Below the pieces are notes generated by a model. The model searched no databases. It saw only the letters and a list, made by a program, of their open reading frames with translations, and was not told the origin of the DNA. A stretch of 64,000 nt of DNA, from positions 1,364,001 to 1,428,000 of the forward strand of contig NZ_CP108356.1 in assembly GCF_036237315.1 (NCBI RefSeq). The letters run 5' to 3'. This document shows, one piece after another, positions 17,179 through 25,666 of this stretch; position 1 is the stretch's first letter, and every line of letters starts with the position of its first letter. The DNA is from Streptomyces sp. NBC_01351 (GTDB lineage: Bacteria > Actinomycetota > Actinomycetes > Streptomycetales > Streptomycetaceae). Both the position numbers and the translations under genes were made by a program.

Positions 17179-18174
17179 ATGCCGCACACCTCCCACCGCC
17201 GCCACCGCGCCGCCGCCGCGGCCGTCGCAGCGATCGCCGCCGGCGCCCTGGCCGCCACCACCGCGCCCGCCGCCACGGCCGCGGAATCTTCCGCGACCGC
17301 CACGCCACGGCTCAGCGTCCTGTCGTACAACGTGTTCTTGATGAGCAAGAACCTGTACCCGAACTGGGGTCAGGACCACCGGGCCGCGGAGATCCCGAAG
17401 GCCTCCTTCTACCAGGGCCACGACGTGGTCGTGATCCAGGAGGCGTTCGACAACGCCGCCTCGGACGCGCTCAAGGCCAACTCGGCCGCCAAGTACCCGT
17501 ACCAGACCCCGGTCGTCGGCCGCAGCAAGACCGGCTGGGACGCCACGGGCGGCGCGTACTCCTCCACCACCCCGGAGGACGGCGGCGTCACGATCCTCAG
17601 CAAGTGGCCCATCGTCCGCAAGGAGCAGGTCGTCTACAAGGACGCCTGCGGCGCCGACTGGTGGTCCAACAAGGGCTTCGCGTACGTCGTTCTGAACGTG
17701 AACGGCACCAAGGTGCACGTGGTCGGCACCCACGCCCAGTCCACCGACCCGGGCTGCGGCGCGGGCGAGGCGGCGGAGATGCGCGCCCGCCAGTTCCGCT
17801 CCATAGACGCGTTCCTGGACGGGAAGAACATCCCGGCGAACGAGCAGGTCATCGTCGCCGGCGACCTGAACGTCGACTCGCGGACGCCGGAGCTCGCCTC
17901 CATGCTCGCCAACGCCGACCTGGTGAACTCCGACACCCGCACGGGCCACCAGTACTCCTTCGACACCGCGCTGAACTCGATCGCGAAGTACCGCTACCCG
18001 ACCGACCCTCGCGAGGACCTCGACTACGTCCTGTACCGCAAGGGCAACGCCCGTCCGGCGGGCTGGGAGAACAACGTGCTCCTGGAGCAGTCGGCGCCCT
18101 GGACGGTCTCCAGCTGGGGCACCTCCTACACGTACGACAACCTCTCCGACCACTACCCGGTGATCGGCCGCTAG
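17179..18174 (+). CDS. Secreted sphingomyelin phosphodiesterase (neutral sphingomyelinase type)
   Basis: 331 residues with a signal peptide of about 40 residues ending near AATAAES. The mature protein has the endonuclease/exonuclease/phosphatase fold: LSVLSYNVFLM, the metal-binding glutamate in VVIQEAFDN, VVGTHAQSTD, the catalytic VIVAGDLNVD, LDYVLY and the C-terminal LSDHYPV histidine. It should cleave sphingomyelin to ceramide and phosphocholine; action on other phospholipids is possible. ATG 17179 is chosen because GGAG lies six bases before it; ATG 17164 is in frame upstream. Confidence 0.9.
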   Translation: MPHTSHRRHRAAAAAVAAIAAGALAATTAPAATAAESSATATPRLSVLSYNVFLMSKNLYPNWGQDHRAAEIPKASFYQGHDVVVIQEAFDNAASDALKANSAAKYPYQTPVVGRSKTGWDATGGAYSSTTPEDGGVTILSKWPIVRKEQVVYKDACGADWWSNKGFAYVVLNVNGTKVHVVGTHAQSTDPGCGAGEAAEMRARQFRSIDAFLDGKNIPANEQVIVAGDLNVDSRTPELASMLANADLVNSDTRTGHQYSFDTALNSIAKYRYPTDPREDLDYVLYRKGNARPAGWENNVLLEQSAPWTVSSWGTSYTYDNLSDHYPVIGR

Positions 18175-18185
18175 CGCACACGAAG

Positions 18186-18224
18186 GCGGCTGCGCGACCC
18201 GGCCCGGCCGGGTCGCGCGGCCGC
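18186..18224. terminator. Bidirectional terminator between sphingomyelinase and acyl-CoA ligase genes
   Basis: An 18-bp stem (18186-18203 with 18207-18224) with a single T-G wobble on a 3-nt loop, located between two convergent stop codons. Confidence 0.85.
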
Positions 18225-18244
18225 CGCACGGCCGGACGGTTGGG

Positions 18245-20077
18245 TTACGGAGATTCGTACGATTCCCCGTACAGACCGTCGATCAGTGCGCCGTACTTCT
18301 CGCGGACCACTTTGCGGCGGAGTTTCAGCGAGGGGGTGAGCTCCCCGCTGTCGGGGCCCCACTCTTCGGTGAGCAGCCGGTACCTCTTGATCTGCTCGGT
18401 GCGGTTCAGTCGCTCGTTGGCCGCCCCGACCGCGCGGGCGATCTCCTCTCGGACGGCCGGGTGCGCGGCGAGTTCGGCCGGTGACCGCGCCTCGATTCCG
18501 CGGGCCGCGGCCCACACGGGGGCCAGTTCCGGGTCCAGGACCAGCAGGGCGACGAGGTAGGAGCGGCCGTCCCCGTGCACCAGGGCCTGGCCGATCAGCG
18601 GGTGTTCCTTGACGGTGTTCTCCACCAGGGCCGGCGAGACGTTCTTGCCGTTCGAGGTGATGATCAGTTCCTTCTTGCGGTCGGTGATCCAGAGGTACCC
18701 GTCCCCGTCGAGCCGGCCGACGTCCCCGGTCGGGAACCAGCCCTCGGCGTCGGAGGCACTCTCCAGCGAGCCGTCGGGGCGCATGTACCCGCCGAAGACG
18801 GTCTCGCCGCGGGTGAAGATCTCCCCGTCCTCGGCGACCCTCAGTTCCAGCCCTTCGATCGCGCGACCCACCGAGCCCAGCCGGAAGCCGTCCGGGCTGT
18901 TGATCGTGCACACGCCGGAGGTCTCGGTGAGCCCCCAGGCGTCCATGATGGTGATGCCCCAACCGGCCCAGAACTGCACCACGTCGATGGGCATCGGCGC
19001 GGTGGCGCTGGCCGTCCAGACCAGGCGGTCCATCCCCGCGAGCTGGAGCAGTGGGTCCAGGACCTGCTCCTTGGCCGTGGCGTACGAGGCTTCGAGCACG
19101 GCCGGGACCTCTTCGGCCCGCTCCCGGTGGCCGGCGTGGGCGCGGGCCAGGTCGTTCGCAGCCTCTATGGCCCGGCGCTGCTCCTCGGGGAGCTGCGCGA
19201 GGACGGCCCGGACGGACGCGGCGAGCTTCTCCCAGACCCGGGGGACGCCGAAGAACTGCACGGGGTGCAGCTCGCGGACGGCGGCCGACACGGCGGTCGG
19301 GTCGGCGCACAGCCGGACGTGGGCGGCGCGCAGCAGGGGCAGGTAGATCCCGAGGACCCGTTCGGCGATGTGCGCGAAGGGGAGGTAGCAGATGTGCTCG
19401 GGGTGCTCGGGCAGTTCGATGTGCCGGTCGATGCGGACGGCCTGGAGCACGAGGTTGCGGTGGGTGAGGCGGACGCCCTTGGGGTCGCCGGTGGTGCCCG
19501 AGGTGTACACGACGGTCAGCGCGTCCTCGGGCGAGACCTCCCGCCAGGCCTTCTCGAAGTCCTCCGAGGCGAACAGCCGGGCGCCACTGGCGTGCAGGGA
19601 GCCGTAGGTGTGGTGCGGGCCCGCGTCCGCGGCCTCGGCGACCACCAGGCGCTCCAGCGGCACGGTGTCGTCGGCCAGCAGGGGTTCCCACCGGGCCAGT
19701 TCCCGGGCGCCCTCGATCACGGCGACCCTCGCCCGGCTGTGGCGGGCGATGTGGGCGATCTGCTCGGGCGCGGAGGTCCCGTACACGGTGACGGGGACGG
19801 CGCCCAGGTGGACGAGGGCGAGGTCGCTGAGCCAGTGCTCGGGGCGGTTGCCCATCATCATCAGGACGTGTTCGCCGCGCTCGACGCCGAGGGCGGCGTA
19901 TCCGGAGGCGAGGACGGCCACCTTGCGGCGGACCTCGCTCCAGGTGAGGGTCTCCCAGCCGTCGCCCGAGCGCCACGAGAGGGCGGGCAGTTCCCCGTAC
20001 TCGGTGGCGTTGCGGGCCAGCAGGGCGGGATAGGTGATCTCTTCGGGTCGTCCGGGCAGTCGCAGTTTCGTGGTCAT
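18245..20077 (-). CDS. Long-chain fatty acid-CoA ligase (AMP-forming)
   Basis: 610 residues of the ANL superfamily, resembling mycobacterial FadD15. The P-loop is VVYTSGTTGDPKGV, the A5-type segment DAWGLTETSG, and the hinge/A8 region ITDRKKELIITSNGKNVSP. It activates a fatty acid with ATP and CoA, probably at the membrane surface. AGGAG precedes ATG 20077. It is transcribed divergently from a MerR-type regulator with 85 bp between starts, and a dyad in that gap is likely the regulator's operator. No thioester-reductase or carrier domain follows. Confidence 0.92.
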   Translation of the reverse strand: MTTKLRLPGRPEEITYPALLARNATEYGELPALSWRSGDGWETLTWSEVRRKVAVLASGYAALGVERGEHVLMMMGNRPEHWLSDLALVHLGAVPVTVYGTSAPEQIAHIARHSRARVAVIEGARELARWEPLLADDTVPLERLVVAEAADAGPHHTYGSLHASGARLFASEDFEKAWREVSPEDALTVVYTSGTTGDPKGVRLTHRNLVLQAVRIDRHIELPEHPEHICYLPFAHIAERVLGIYLPLLRAAHVRLCADPTAVSAAVRELHPVQFFGVPRVWEKLAASVRAVLAQLPEEQRRAIEAANDLARAHAGHRERAEEVPAVLEASYATAKEQVLDPLLQLAGMDRLVWTASATAPMPIDVVQFWAGWGITIMDAWGLTETSGVCTINSPDGFRLGSVGRAIEGLELRVAEDGEIFTRGETVFGGYMRPDGSLESASDAEGWFPTGDVGRLDGDGYLWITDRKKELIITSNGKNVSPALVENTVKEHPLIGQALVHGDGRSYLVALLVLDPELAPVWAAARGIEARSPAELAAHPAVREEIARAVGAANERLNRTEQIKRYRLLTEEWGPDSGELTPSLKLRRKVVREKYGALIDGLYGESYESP

Positions 20078-20093
20078 GGGCAGCTCCTGGCCG

Positions 20094-20124
20094 TTTCACA
20101 TCGTTGGTGCGACAGCAATACTGT
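20094..20124 (+). promoter_or_regulatory. Promoter and candidate operator between fatty acyl-CoA ligase and MerR genes
   Basis: For the MerR gene, TTTCAC (20094-20099) and AATACT (20117-20122) are 17 nt apart. The -10 lies inside the dyad ACAGCAATACTGT (20112-20124), with arms ACAG and CTGT. Its placement between divergent genes fits autoregulation and control of the ligase gene. Confidence 0.5.
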
Positions 20125-20162
20125 TGAACCCAAGCTGTGGAGCAGAGAGCGAGGCGCAGACG

Positions 20163-20912
20163 ATGGCCGACCAGGCACCCGAGCCGATGCTCACCGTCGA
20201 CGAGCTGGCGGCCCGGGCGGGCGTCACCGTGCGCACCGTACGGTTCTACAGCACGCGCGGGCTTTTGCCTCCCCCCGTGATCGGACCTCGTCGGGTGGGC
20301 CACTACGGGCCGGAGCACCTGTCCCGGCTGGCGCTGATCGAGGAGCTCCAGCACCAGGGGATGACCCTGTCGGCGTGTCAGCGCTATCTGGAGGCACTGC
20401 CGGACGACCTGAGCGCGCACGATCTGGCGATCCACCGGGCGATGGTGGCGAGTTGGGCCCCGGACGCGGCGCAGGAGGTCTCGCGGGCGGAGCTGGAGAA
20501 GCGGGCCGGGCGGAGCCTGTCCGACGCCGACGTGCGGCGGCTGACGGCAATGAACGTACTGGCCCCCTCGGGCACTTCCGGCGGCGGGTTCCGGGTGGAC
20601 GTGGGGCTGCTGCGGCTGGGGGTCGCGCTGCTCGACGTACCGATCGCGCACGAGACGATCCTGGCGGCGCGCAAGGTGCTGGTGGAGCACACCCGGTCGG
20701 CGGCGCACGAGCTGACGGCGCTGTTCCGCGACGAGGTGTGGGGGCCGTTCACGGAGGGCGAGAGCGATCCGGAGCGGGTGGAGTCGATGAAGGCGCTGTC
20801 GGCGCACATGCAGCCGATGGTGGTGCAGGCCCTGGTGACGGCTTTCCAGCGGTCCCTGCGGGAGGAGCTGCGGGCGGCGTTCGTGGACGGTGAGACACCC
20901 GGCGGGCCATAG
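20163..20912 (+). CDS. MerR-family transcriptional regulator
   Basis: 249 residues. The N-terminal winged HTH is MLTVDELAARAGVTVRTVRFYSTRGLLPPP, followed by the second HTH segment HLSRLALIEELQHQGMTLSACQRYLEAL. The rest is a helical effector region with no cysteine pair, so it is not a metal sensor; an acyl-CoA or fatty-acid ligand is a reasonable inference from the divergent ligase gene. ATG 20163 is chosen as the family start. A short hairpin (20920-20936) follows the stop. Confidence 0.88.
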   Translation: MADQAPEPMLTVDELAARAGVTVRTVRFYSTRGLLPPPVIGPRRVGHYGPEHLSRLALIEELQHQGMTLSACQRYLEALPDDLSAHDLAIHRAMVASWAPDAAQEVSRAELEKRAGRSLSDADVRRLTAMNVLAPSGTSGGGFRVDVGLLRLGVALLDVPIAHETILAARKVLVEHTRSAAHELTALFRDEVWGPFTEGESDPERVESMKALSAHMQPMVVQALVTAFQRSLREELRAAFVDGETPGGP

Positions 20913-20919
20913 CCGCAGC

Positions 20920-20936
20920 CCAAAGCCCTGCTTTGG
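20920..20936 (+). terminator. Short hairpin after the MerR gene
   Basis: A 7-bp stem CCAAAGC/GCTTTGG on a 3-nt loop starts 7 nt after the stop codon. No U-tract follows, so it may be weak. Confidence 0.4.
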
Positions 20937-21084
20937 CGGGGCAGGCCCGTTCTCAGTACGCTGGAAAGGAGTCTTTGCGCCCGCCGGCCCCTGCTCTGAG
21001 CGGGTCGGCCCCAGCGGCCCCAGCGGATTGTGATTCTGCCGCTCAAGGTGGCGGCCACCCCTGCATGTAACGGGCAGGTGCTTC

Positions 21085-21912
21085 ATGGACCTCAACACCA
21101 TCAGCGAAGTCGTCAGGCGACCGTCCGACCGTCCGGGCGCCGACTGGCGCGAGGGCGATGCCTGGCTCGCCGGCGGGACATGGCTGTTCTCCGCCGAGCA
21201 GCCGGGCCTGCGCCGCCTGGTCGACCTGACAGGCCTGGGCTGGGACCCCCTCGTGCCGAGCGACGCGGGCCTCGAGATCGGCGCCACGTGCACCATCCGG
21301 GACCTGTACGCCTTCACACCCCCGGCCGAATGGATCGCGGGCCCCCTCTTCGCGCAGAGCTGCGAGGCGTTCCTGTCCTCGTTCAAGGTCTGGAACTCGG
21401 CGACCGTCGGCGGAAACATCTGTATGTCCTTGCCGGCCGGCCCCATGATCACGCTGACGGTCGCGCTCGAGGCCGAGTACGAGCTGTGGGCCCCCGACGG
21501 GTCGGCGCGCACCGCCGACGCCCTCGACTTCGTGACCGGGAACAACCGGAACATCCTCGCTCCCGGGGAACTGCTGCGGCGCATCCGCATTCCGGCACGC
21601 GCCCTGCGCAAGCGCACCGCACACCGCCTCTTCACACTGACCCACCTCGGCCGTTCGACGGTCTTCCTCGTCGGTACGCACACGCCGGGAACGAGCGACC
21701 TGCTGCTCACCATCACGGCCGGCACCACACGGCCGGTGCGCATCGCCTTCGACACCATGCCCGATGCCCGCGCCCTGCAGGAAAGCATCAACGGCATCCC
21801 TGCCGACGTCTGGTTCGCCGACCCCAACGGAACCCCGGACCACCGTCACCACCTCACCCTGCACTTCGCCGAAGAGATCCGCCACGCACTCATGGCTGGG
21901 GGCCCGGCATGA
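21085..21912 (+). CDS. FAD-binding subunit of a molybdenum hydroxylase (CoxM/XDH-B type)
   Basis: 275 residues with the vanillyl-alcohol-oxidase-type FAD fold used by the medium subunit of CO dehydrogenase and xanthine dehydrogenase families. Diagnostic segments are AWLAGGTWLF (first FAD loop), LEIGATCTIRDL, and WNSATVGGNICMSLPAGPM (second FAD loop). It passes electrons from the iron-sulfur centres of its partner to an acceptor. Its stop overlaps the next start as ATGA (21909-21912), so the two subunits are translationally coupled. AGGTG lies five bases before ATG 21085. Confidence 0.88.
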   Translation: MDLNTISEVVRRPSDRPGADWREGDAWLAGGTWLFSAEQPGLRRLVDLTGLGWDPLVPSDAGLEIGATCTIRDLYAFTPPAEWIAGPLFAQSCEAFLSSFKVWNSATVGGNICMSLPAGPMITLTVALEAEYELWAPDGSARTADALDFVTGNNRNILAPGELLRRIRIPARALRKRTAHRLFTLTHLGRSTVFLVGTHTPGTSDLLLTITAGTTRPVRIAFDTMPDARALQESINGIPADVWFADPNGTPDHRHHLTLHFAEEIRHALMAGGPA

Positions 21913-24635
21913 CCTACACCGTGAACGGCAGGAGCTTCTCCGAGGACCCGGACCCCGGCCAGTGTCTGCGTACGTTCCTGCGTGCGCTCGGCCACTTCGG
22001 CGTCAAGAAGGGCTGCGACGCCGGCGACTGCGGCGCGTGCACCGTGTGGCTGGACGGCACTCCGGTCCACAGTTGCATCACCCCCGCCTTCCGCGCGGAA
22101 GGCCATGAGGTGACCACGATCGAGGGTCTCGGATCACCCGGCGACCTGCATCCCGCGCAGCGCCGGTTCCGAGACGCCCCGGGGTTCCAGTGCGGTTTCT
22201 GCACCGCGGGGATGATCATGACCTCGGCGACGTTCACCGACGCCCAGAAGGCGGACCTGCCACGGGCGTTGAAGGGCAATCTCTGCCGTTGCACCGGCTA
22301 CCGGGCGATCGAGGACGCGGTGAAGGGCGTCGCCAGTGTGCAGACGGCCGCGCCGGGTAGGGCCGTCGGAACGAGCGTTGGCGCGCCGGCGGCCGACGAC
22401 GTGGTGACCGGTCGGGCCGAGTTCACGATGGACACCCGCATGGAAGGCATGCTGCACCTCAAGGTGCTGCGCTCGCCCCACGCGCACGCCCGCATCGTCT
22501 CGATCGACAAGACCGCCGCGCTCGCGGTCCCCGGCGTCCATCGCGTCTACACCTGGGAGGACGTGCCCCGCAAGCGCTTCACCACCGCCATCCACACCGA
22601 CCACCTCGTCGATCCGGACGACACCTACATCCTCGACAACACGGTCCGCTTCGTCGGCCAGCGCGTCGTCGCGGTGCTCGCCGACACGGTCGGGGCGGCC
22701 GAGGAGGGCTGCCGGAAGGTGGCCGTGGAGTACGAGGTGCTGCCGGCGGTCTTCGACCCCGAGAAGGCCATGGCCGACGGGGCACCGCAACTGCACGGCT
22801 CGGAGGACCCGTTCGCCCGCGACTACGTCCACAACCTCCTGCTGGAGATCCACTCGCACATCGGCGATGTCGATGCGGGCTTCGCCGCGGCCGACGTGAT
22901 CCACGAGGGCACGTACTTCTCACCGCGCGTGCAGCACGCGCATCTGGAGACGCACGGCTCGATCGCCTGGATGGAGGACGGGCGCCTGAACGTCCGCACC
23001 AGTTCGCAGTCTCCGTCGATCGCGAAGGTCAAGCTGGCCTACCTGTTCGCGCTGCGCCCGGACCAGCTCCGCGTGTTCTGCAAGCGCGTCGGCGGCGGTT
23101 TCGGCGGCAAGCAGGAGGTCATCTCGGAGGACCTGGCCGCGCTGGCCGCCCTCGACACCGGGCAGCCCGTCTGTTTCGAGTACACGCGCGAAGAGGAGTT
23201 CACCACGGCTTCTCCACGGCATCCGATGAAACTGACGGTCAAGCTCGGCGCGAAGGCCGACGGCACGCTCACCGCCTTCCAGGTCCGCAACGTGTCCAAC
23301 ACGGGCGCCTACGGCAACCACGGCGGCGAGACCCTGTACGCGGGCGGCGCCGCCGTCATGATCTACCGCTGCCCCAACAAGAAGTACGACGCCTTCTCCG
23401 TCTACACGAACACCGTTCCGAGCGGCGCCCTGCGCGGTTACGGAATGACCCAGCCGGCCTTCGCCGTGGAATCGGCGATGGACGAACTGGCCCTCGCCCT
23501 GCACATGGATCCGCTCGAACTGCGACGCCGCAACATCGTGCGCCCGGGCGAGCCGCTCGTCGCCCTGCACGACGGGCCCGACGACGTGGTGTTCCACGAG
23601 GACGGGCTCGGCAAGTGCATCGACCTCGTGGCCGGCGAGCTGGCCCGTACCGCCGACCAGCCCTCCCCCGGCCCCGGATGGCTCGTCGGGGTCGGCGTCG
23701 CGAGTTCCCTGCACGAGACCGCGCCCCCGACCGAACACATCTCCGAGGCCTGGCTCACGCTCGGCGACGACCTCGTGTACGAGCTGGCCGTCGGCACCGT
23801 CGAGTTCGGGGAGGGCACGTCGACCGCGCACGTCCAGATCGCGGCCAACCAGCTGGGTACGACTCCGTCTCGGATCCGCCTGGTGCAGTCCGACACCGAC
23901 CGCACGGGATTCGACACCGGCGCCTTCGCGAGTGCCGGACTCTTCGTGGCGGGCAACGCGGTCCTCCGTGCGGCCAACGCGGTGCGCGACCGCATCATGG
24001 ACTTCGCCTCCACGTACACGGGCGTCCACGTCGTGATGTGCTCGATGGACGACGACGGCGTCGTCTGCGGGGACGAGCGCGTCTCGCTGGCCACGCTCGT
24101 CGCCAAGGCCCGGGCGCGCGGCATCCGCTTCACGGCCGCCCGCAAGGCGTACGGCTCGCCCCGCAGCCTCACCTCCAATACGCAGGGCTTCCGCGTCGCC
24201 GTCCACCGGGTGACGGGTGAGATCCGTGTCCTGTACAGCGTCCAGGCGGCCGACGCCGGTGTGCTCATCAACCCGGAACAGGTCCGGGGACAGGTGGAGG
24301 GCGGTGTCGCCCAGGGCATCGGATTCGCGCTGACCGAGAACTTCCAGATCGACGCGGACGGCGTCATGGCCAACCCGAACCTCCGCAACTACCGCATCCC
24401 CACCTACGCCGACGTGCCCCGCACGGACGTGCTCCTGGTGGGCTCGTCGGACTCCGTCGGGGCCATGCGGTCGAAGGGGATGGCGGAGTGCTGCATCAAC
24501 CCGGTGGCCCCCGCGCTGGCGAACGCGCTCCGAGACGCCACGGGCATCCGCTACCGCGAGCTGCCCCTCACTCCGGAACGGATCTACGGCCGGCTCGTAG
24601 AGAGCCAGTCGGCGCGGACGGGCACGCGACGATGA
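21909..24635 (+). CDS. Fused iron-sulfur and molybdopterin subunit of an XDH-family hydroxylase
   Basis: 908 residues. Residues 1-145 are a small-subunit-like domain with two [2Fe-2S] sites: Cys36, 41, 44, 56 and Cys95, 98, 126, 128 (motif CRCTGY). A short linker leads to the large-subunit domain with the molybdopterin-binding GGFGGKQE, RGYGMTQPAFAVESAMDELA, and a C-terminal GMAECCINPVAPALANAL that keeps the catalytic-glutamate position. Such enzymes hydroxylate heteroaromatics, aldehydes or purines; the substrate here is unknown. Fusion of these two domains is unusual, since CoxS and CoxL are normally separate. It ends in ATGA overlap with the next gene. Confidence 0.88.
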   Translation: MTYTVNGRSFSEDPDPGQCLRTFLRALGHFGVKKGCDAGDCGACTVWLDGTPVHSCITPAFRAEGHEVTTIEGLGSPGDLHPAQRRFRDAPGFQCGFCTAGMIMTSATFTDAQKADLPRALKGNLCRCTGYRAIEDAVKGVASVQTAAPGRAVGTSVGAPAADDVVTGRAEFTMDTRMEGMLHLKVLRSPHAHARIVSIDKTAALAVPGVHRVYTWEDVPRKRFTTAIHTDHLVDPDDTYILDNTVRFVGQRVVAVLADTVGAAEEGCRKVAVEYEVLPAVFDPEKAMADGAPQLHGSEDPFARDYVHNLLLEIHSHIGDVDAGFAAADVIHEGTYFSPRVQHAHLETHGSIAWMEDGRLNVRTSSQSPSIAKVKLAYLFALRPDQLRVFCKRVGGGFGGKQEVISEDLAALAALDTGQPVCFEYTREEEFTTASPRHPMKLTVKLGAKADGTLTAFQVRNVSNTGAYGNHGGETLYAGGAAVMIYRCPNKKYDAFSVYTNTVPSGALRGYGMTQPAFAVESAMDELALALHMDPLELRRRNIVRPGEPLVALHDGPDDVVFHEDGLGKCIDLVAGELARTADQPSPGPGWLVGVGVASSLHETAPPTEHISEAWLTLGDDLVYELAVGTVEFGEGTSTAHVQIAANQLGTTPSRIRLVQSDTDRTGFDTGAFASAGLFVAGNAVLRAANAVRDRIMDFASTYTGVHVVMCSMDDDGVVCGDERVSLATLVAKARARGIRFTAARKAYGSPRSLTSNTQGFRVAVHRVTGEIRVLYSVQAADAGVLINPEQVRGQVEGGVAQGIGFALTENFQIDADGVMANPNLRNYRIPTYADVPRTDVLLVGSSDSVGAMRSKGMAECCINPVAPALANALRDATGIRYRELPLTPERIYGRLVESQSARTGTRR

Positions 24636-25603
24636 CGACCGACCGGCAGGCGGACGCCGCGGCGACGGTCATCATCGGCCGGAAGGTCCGCCCCGGCATG
24701 GAACGGGCGTACGAGAAATGGCAGGAGGAGGTCAACGCCGCCGCCGCCCGCTACGCCGGTCACCTCGGCGCCGAGGTGTCCAAGCCGACCGCCTTGCAGT
24801 CCGACTGGGTGATCGTCTACCGGTTCGACTCGGTGGCCCATCTGCAGGCGTGGATGAACGGCGCGACCAGGCAGAAGCTCCTCGACGTCGGCGCGCACTA
24901 CTTCGACGGTCCCGCCACCCAGCAGGTGATCAGCGGAGGCACGACGCCGACAGACCCGCTCGTGACCGTGGTGGTGAGCCACCGCGTCAATCCGGACAAC
25001 GTTGACGACTTCCTCGCGTGGCAGGAGCACATGAGCCAGGAGGAGAGCAAGTTCGAAGGGTTTCGCGGCACCGAGATATTCCGCCCCGTCGAAGGCCTTC
25101 AGGACGAGTGGACCACCCTGTACCGCTACGACAACGCCGAACACCTGGACGCCTGGCTGACGTCGGAGAAGCGACGGGAGATGCTCGCCGAGGGAGAGAA
25201 GTTCAACGACTTCAGACTGCGCACGATCGACAACTCGTTCGGCAGTTGGTTCGCCTTCGAGGAGAACGGCAGAGAGGCTCCGCCGCCATCGGAGACCAAG
25301 ACCGCCATCGCCGTCTGGGTCGGCCTGTACCCGACCGTCGTGCTGCTGACGCTCGCCCTGCATCCGCTGGGGATGCCGCTCTGGCTCGGGCTGCTCGTGG
25401 GCAACCTGCTGTCGAGCTTCATCATGAGCTTCTTCACCATGCCGCACTATGTGAACCGGCTGCTCAGGCGGTGGCTGCGGCCCTCACCGGACGAACCGCC
25501 CGCCAGGACCAACCTCGTCGGCGGCGGCATCGTCGCCGCGCTGACCGTGTTCTGGGTCCTCGTCTTCTACCTCGTGACCGAGGTGTTCTGGACACTGCCC
25601 TGA
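24632..25603 (+). CDS. Double ABM-domain protein with C-terminal membrane anchor
   Basis: 323 residues. Two antibiotic-biosynthesis-monooxygenase-like (ABM) repeats occupy about 10-100 and 110-205; both repeat the pattern of an opening strand, then a Y/W-rich helix (YEKWQEEVNAAAARY; FLAWQEHMSQEESKF), then YRFDSVAHLQAWM / YRYDNAEHLDAWL. Two to three TM helices follow (VGLYPTVVLLTLALHPLGM; LLVGNLLSSFIMSFF; IVAALTVFWVLVFYLV). ABM domains include cofactor-free monooxygenases and heme-degrading enzymes. The overlap with the molybdenum subunit implies a shared task at the membrane, possibly acting on the same substrate. Confidence 0.82.
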   Translation: MTTDRQADAAATVIIGRKVRPGMERAYEKWQEEVNAAAARYAGHLGAEVSKPTALQSDWVIVYRFDSVAHLQAWMNGATRQKLLDVGAHYFDGPATQQVISGGTTPTDPLVTVVVSHRVNPDNVDDFLAWQEHMSQEESKFEGFRGTEIFRPVEGLQDEWTTLYRYDNAEHLDAWLTSEKRREMLAEGEKFNDFRLRTIDNSFGSWFAFEENGREAPPPSETKTAIAVWVGLYPTVVLLTLALHPLGMPLWLGLLVGNLLSSFIMSFFTMPHYVNRLLRRWLRPSPDEPPARTNLVGGGIVAALTVFWVLVFYLVTEVFWTLP

Positions 25604-25620
25604 CCCGGGGCCACGGAAGC

Positions 25621-25655
25621 GGAAGGCGGGCCGGAATCACCCCGGCCCGCCTTCC
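25621..25655. terminator. Perfect bidirectional terminator after the molybdenum hydroxylase operon
   Basis: A perfect 14-bp stem (25621-25634 with 25642-25655) on a 7-nt loop, between the convergent ABM and fadB-like genes. Confidence 0.88.
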
Positions 25656-25666
25656 CCCTCACTGCA

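Noticed and set aside
24632..25603. Reading the ABM/TM protein as a heme oxygenase of the IsdG type
   Set aside because: The Asn/Trp/His catalytic pattern of IsdG could not be identified, so only the fold is reported.
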